Positions 62,857 to 64,000 of a stretch of 64,000 bases of DNA are shown piece after piece (positions within the stretch are counted from its first letter, which is position 1; every line of letters starts with the position of its first letter). Origin of the DNA: Sphingobium sp. Z007 (GTDB lineage: Bacteria; Pseudomonadota; Alphaproteobacteria; Sphingomonadales; Sphingomonadaceae). The notes below the pieces were generated by a model that ran no database searches, had not been told where the DNA came from, and was given only the letters and a program-made list of their open reading frames with translations. The position numbers were made by a program, and so were the translations under genes. Location of the stretch: NCBI RefSeq assembly GCF_900013425.1, contig NZ_FBXK01000005.1, positions 2,170,001 through 2,234,000 of the forward strand. Direction: 5' to 3'.

Positions 62857-63747
62857 ATGACCCCCGCCCTCCCCGAACGCTGGCGCCAGCATCTCGCCCT
62901 CGACCGGCGGCGCTCGGTCCACACCGTGCGCGCCTATGTCGCCACGGCCGAGCGGCTGATCGCCTTCCTCGAAGAGCATCGCGGTGAAGCGGTCAGCCCG
63001 GCCATGCTTGCGAACATCGACCAAGCCGACTTGCGCGCCTTCCTCACCGCGCGGCGCATGGACGGGATCGGCAACCTCTCCGCCGCCCGCGAACTATCCG
63101 CCGTGCGCGGCTTCCTCAAATTTATCGGCGGCGACGACGCCCGCGTCCCGCAACTCAAGGGGCCACGGGTCAAGCGCGGCCTCCCCCGCCCCATCTCCCC
63201 CGACGAAGCTGTCGCCCTGGCGCAGGACATCGCCGAAACCGCGCGTGAAGGCTGGATTGGCGCGCGCGACTGGGCGGTGCTGCTGCTGCTCTACGGCGCG
63301 GGCCTGCGCATCGGTGAGGCGATGGGGCTGGCCGGCGACATATTGCCGCTGGGCGACACGCTGCGCGTCACCGGCAAGCGGGGCAAGACCCGCATCGTTC
63401 CGCTGCTGCCGCAGGTGCGCGCCGCGATCGACGCCTATGTCGCAGCCTGTCCCTATCCGCCCGCCCGCGACCAGCCGCTGTTCCGCGGCGCACGCGGCGG
63501 ACCGCTGTCCCCCGCGCTCATCCGCCGGGCGGTGCAGGGGGCGCGCGGACGACTGGGCCTCTCCGATCGCACCACGCCCCACGCACTGCGCCACAGTTTC
63601 GCGACCCATTTGCTGGGCCGGGGCGCGGACCTGCGATCCTTGCAGGAGCTGCTCGGTCATGCCAGCCTGTCCTCGACCCAGGTCTATACCCAGGTCGATG
63701 CCGCGCACCTGCTCGATATCTATCGCAACGCCCATCCCAGGGCGTGA
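62857..63747 (+). CDS. xerC: Tyrosine recombinase (XerC-like)
   Basis: A 296-residue site-specific recombinase. An N-terminal SAM-like core-binding domain (TVRAYVATAERLIAFLEEH) is followed by the catalytic domain with all key residues: Arg in LYGAGLRIGEAMGL, Lys in VTGKRGKTRIVP, HALRHSFATHLL (His-x-x-Arg), His in LLGHASLSSTQVYTQV and the nucleophilic Tyr in that segment. Length and stand-alone position fit chromosomal XerC, which resolves dimers at dif. Start ATG 62857 is preferred over one ten codons earlier. Confidence 0.88.
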   Translation: MTPALPERWRQHLALDRRRSVHTVRAYVATAERLIAFLEEHRGEAVSPAMLANIDQADLRAFLTARRMDGIGNLSAARELSAVRGFLKFIGGDDARVPQLKGPRVKRGLPRPISPDEAVALAQDIAETAREGWIGARDWAVLLLLYGAGLRIGEAMGLAGDILPLGDTLRVTGKRGKTRIVPLLPQVRAAIDAYVAACPYPPARDQPLFRGARGGPLSPALIRRAVQGARGRLGLSDRTTPHALRHSFATHLLGRGADLRSLQELLGHASLSSTQVYTQVDAAHLLDIYRNAHPRA

Positions 63748-63748
63748 A

Positions 63749-64000
63749 TCAACCCTTGGGCCGCCAGGTCGCGAGCCGCCAGAGATAGAGGATCACCGCC
63801 CCCACCACACAGGCGGTCGCCACCGGGCCGACATAGGTATCGATGTCATTGAAATTCTGCCCCAGCACGTAACCCGCATAGGCCAGGATCACGTTCCAGA
63901 TCAGCGCCCCGCCGGCCGTCCACAGCAGGAAGCGCACATGCCCCATGCGAAACAGCCCGGCGGGCAGCGAGATCATCGTGCGGAACGCGGGCATGAAGCG
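63749..64000 (-). CDS. DedA family membrane protein (5' end outside window)
   Basis: The last 84 codons of a DedA/SNARE-associated family protein. RFMPAFRTMISLPAGLFRM near the window edge is the conserved core of the family, which takes part in membrane lipid transport, and two transmembrane helices follow (LLWTAGGALIWNVILAYAGYV, GPVATACVVGAVILYLW). The gene runs off the right edge. Confidence 0.85.
   Translation of the reverse strand, partial: RFMPAFRTMISLPAGLFRMGHVRFLLWTAGGALIWNVILAYAGYVLGQNFNDIDTYVGPVATACVVGAVILYLWRLATWRPKG

Noticed and set aside
62857..63747. Tyrosine recombinase as the integrase of a genomic island
   Set aside because: Length, motif set and core flanks fit chromosomal XerC. 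There is no att-like repeat, tRNA or cargo beside it.

Overview
The window is a high-GC chromosomal segment of an alphaproteobacterium, most likely a member of the Sphingomonadaceae (Sphingobium/Sphingomonas type). The evidence is the GapR, DUF1476 and DUF1244 genes, a methionine synthase split into two polypeptides, a cysteine-free L36, the leu, nad and metF-metH arrangements, and many short dispersed palindromes of the kind common between genes in this family. The genus cannot be fixed from sequence alone. Most of the window is core chromosome: about 76 protein genes in short operons. I saw no rRNA, tRNA, prophage, insertion sequence or CRISPR array.

Layout. 1-9 kb: prmA, a dienelactone hydrolase, yebC-ruvC, gapR, pyruvate kinase, L36, an M14 carboxypeptidase. 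9-18 kb: a His/Gly-rich PadR regulator, threonine synthase, hrcA-grpE facing rph-rdgB-hemW, and a CAP-domain gene that looks frameshifted. 17.7-20.5 kb: a BlaI/M56-peptidase pair with operator repeats, then a gap that holds a near-consensus sigma-54 promoter in front of a small hairpin RNA. 20.5-24.5 kb: grxD, bolA, DUF1476, leuCD with a 37-residue peptide gene wedged between them, and a GST. 24.7-33.5 kb: a Tat-exported DUF885 hydrolase, isocitrate lyase facing its probable ScfR-type regulator, a glycosyltransferase and several exported proteins. 33.6-39.3 kb: a methionine-cycle operon (ArsR-methyltransferase regulator, metF, split metH) behind a perfect operator and an apparently leaderless promoter. 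39.4-48.5 kb: small lipoproteins, L28, tadA, GT-C and GtrA membrane proteins, a ParDE-like toxin-antitoxin pair under a 44-bp palindrome, a LytS/LytTR two-component pair and an HxlR regulator. 48.6-54.5 kb: rel, a lower-GC type II restriction-modification island, then rplJ-rplL with an L10 leader but without rpoB behind them. 54.5-64 kb: a phosphate-type porin, a peptide-type binding lipoprotein, RNase T2-nadC-nadA, a DUF4230/metallo-beta-lactamase pair, a tyrosine recombinase and the end of a DedA protein.

The most interesting points are the sigma-54-driven small RNA candidate (about 20067-20140), the SahR-like leaderless methionine operon, the restriction-modification island with an unrecognised nuclease, the intra-leu micro-ORF, and two equal-length copies of a 111-bp palindromic element about 42 kb apart. 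Start codons were moved from the longest open frame wherever a signal peptide, ribosome binding site or family alignment argued for it. No similarity search could be run, so family names come from recognised motifs.
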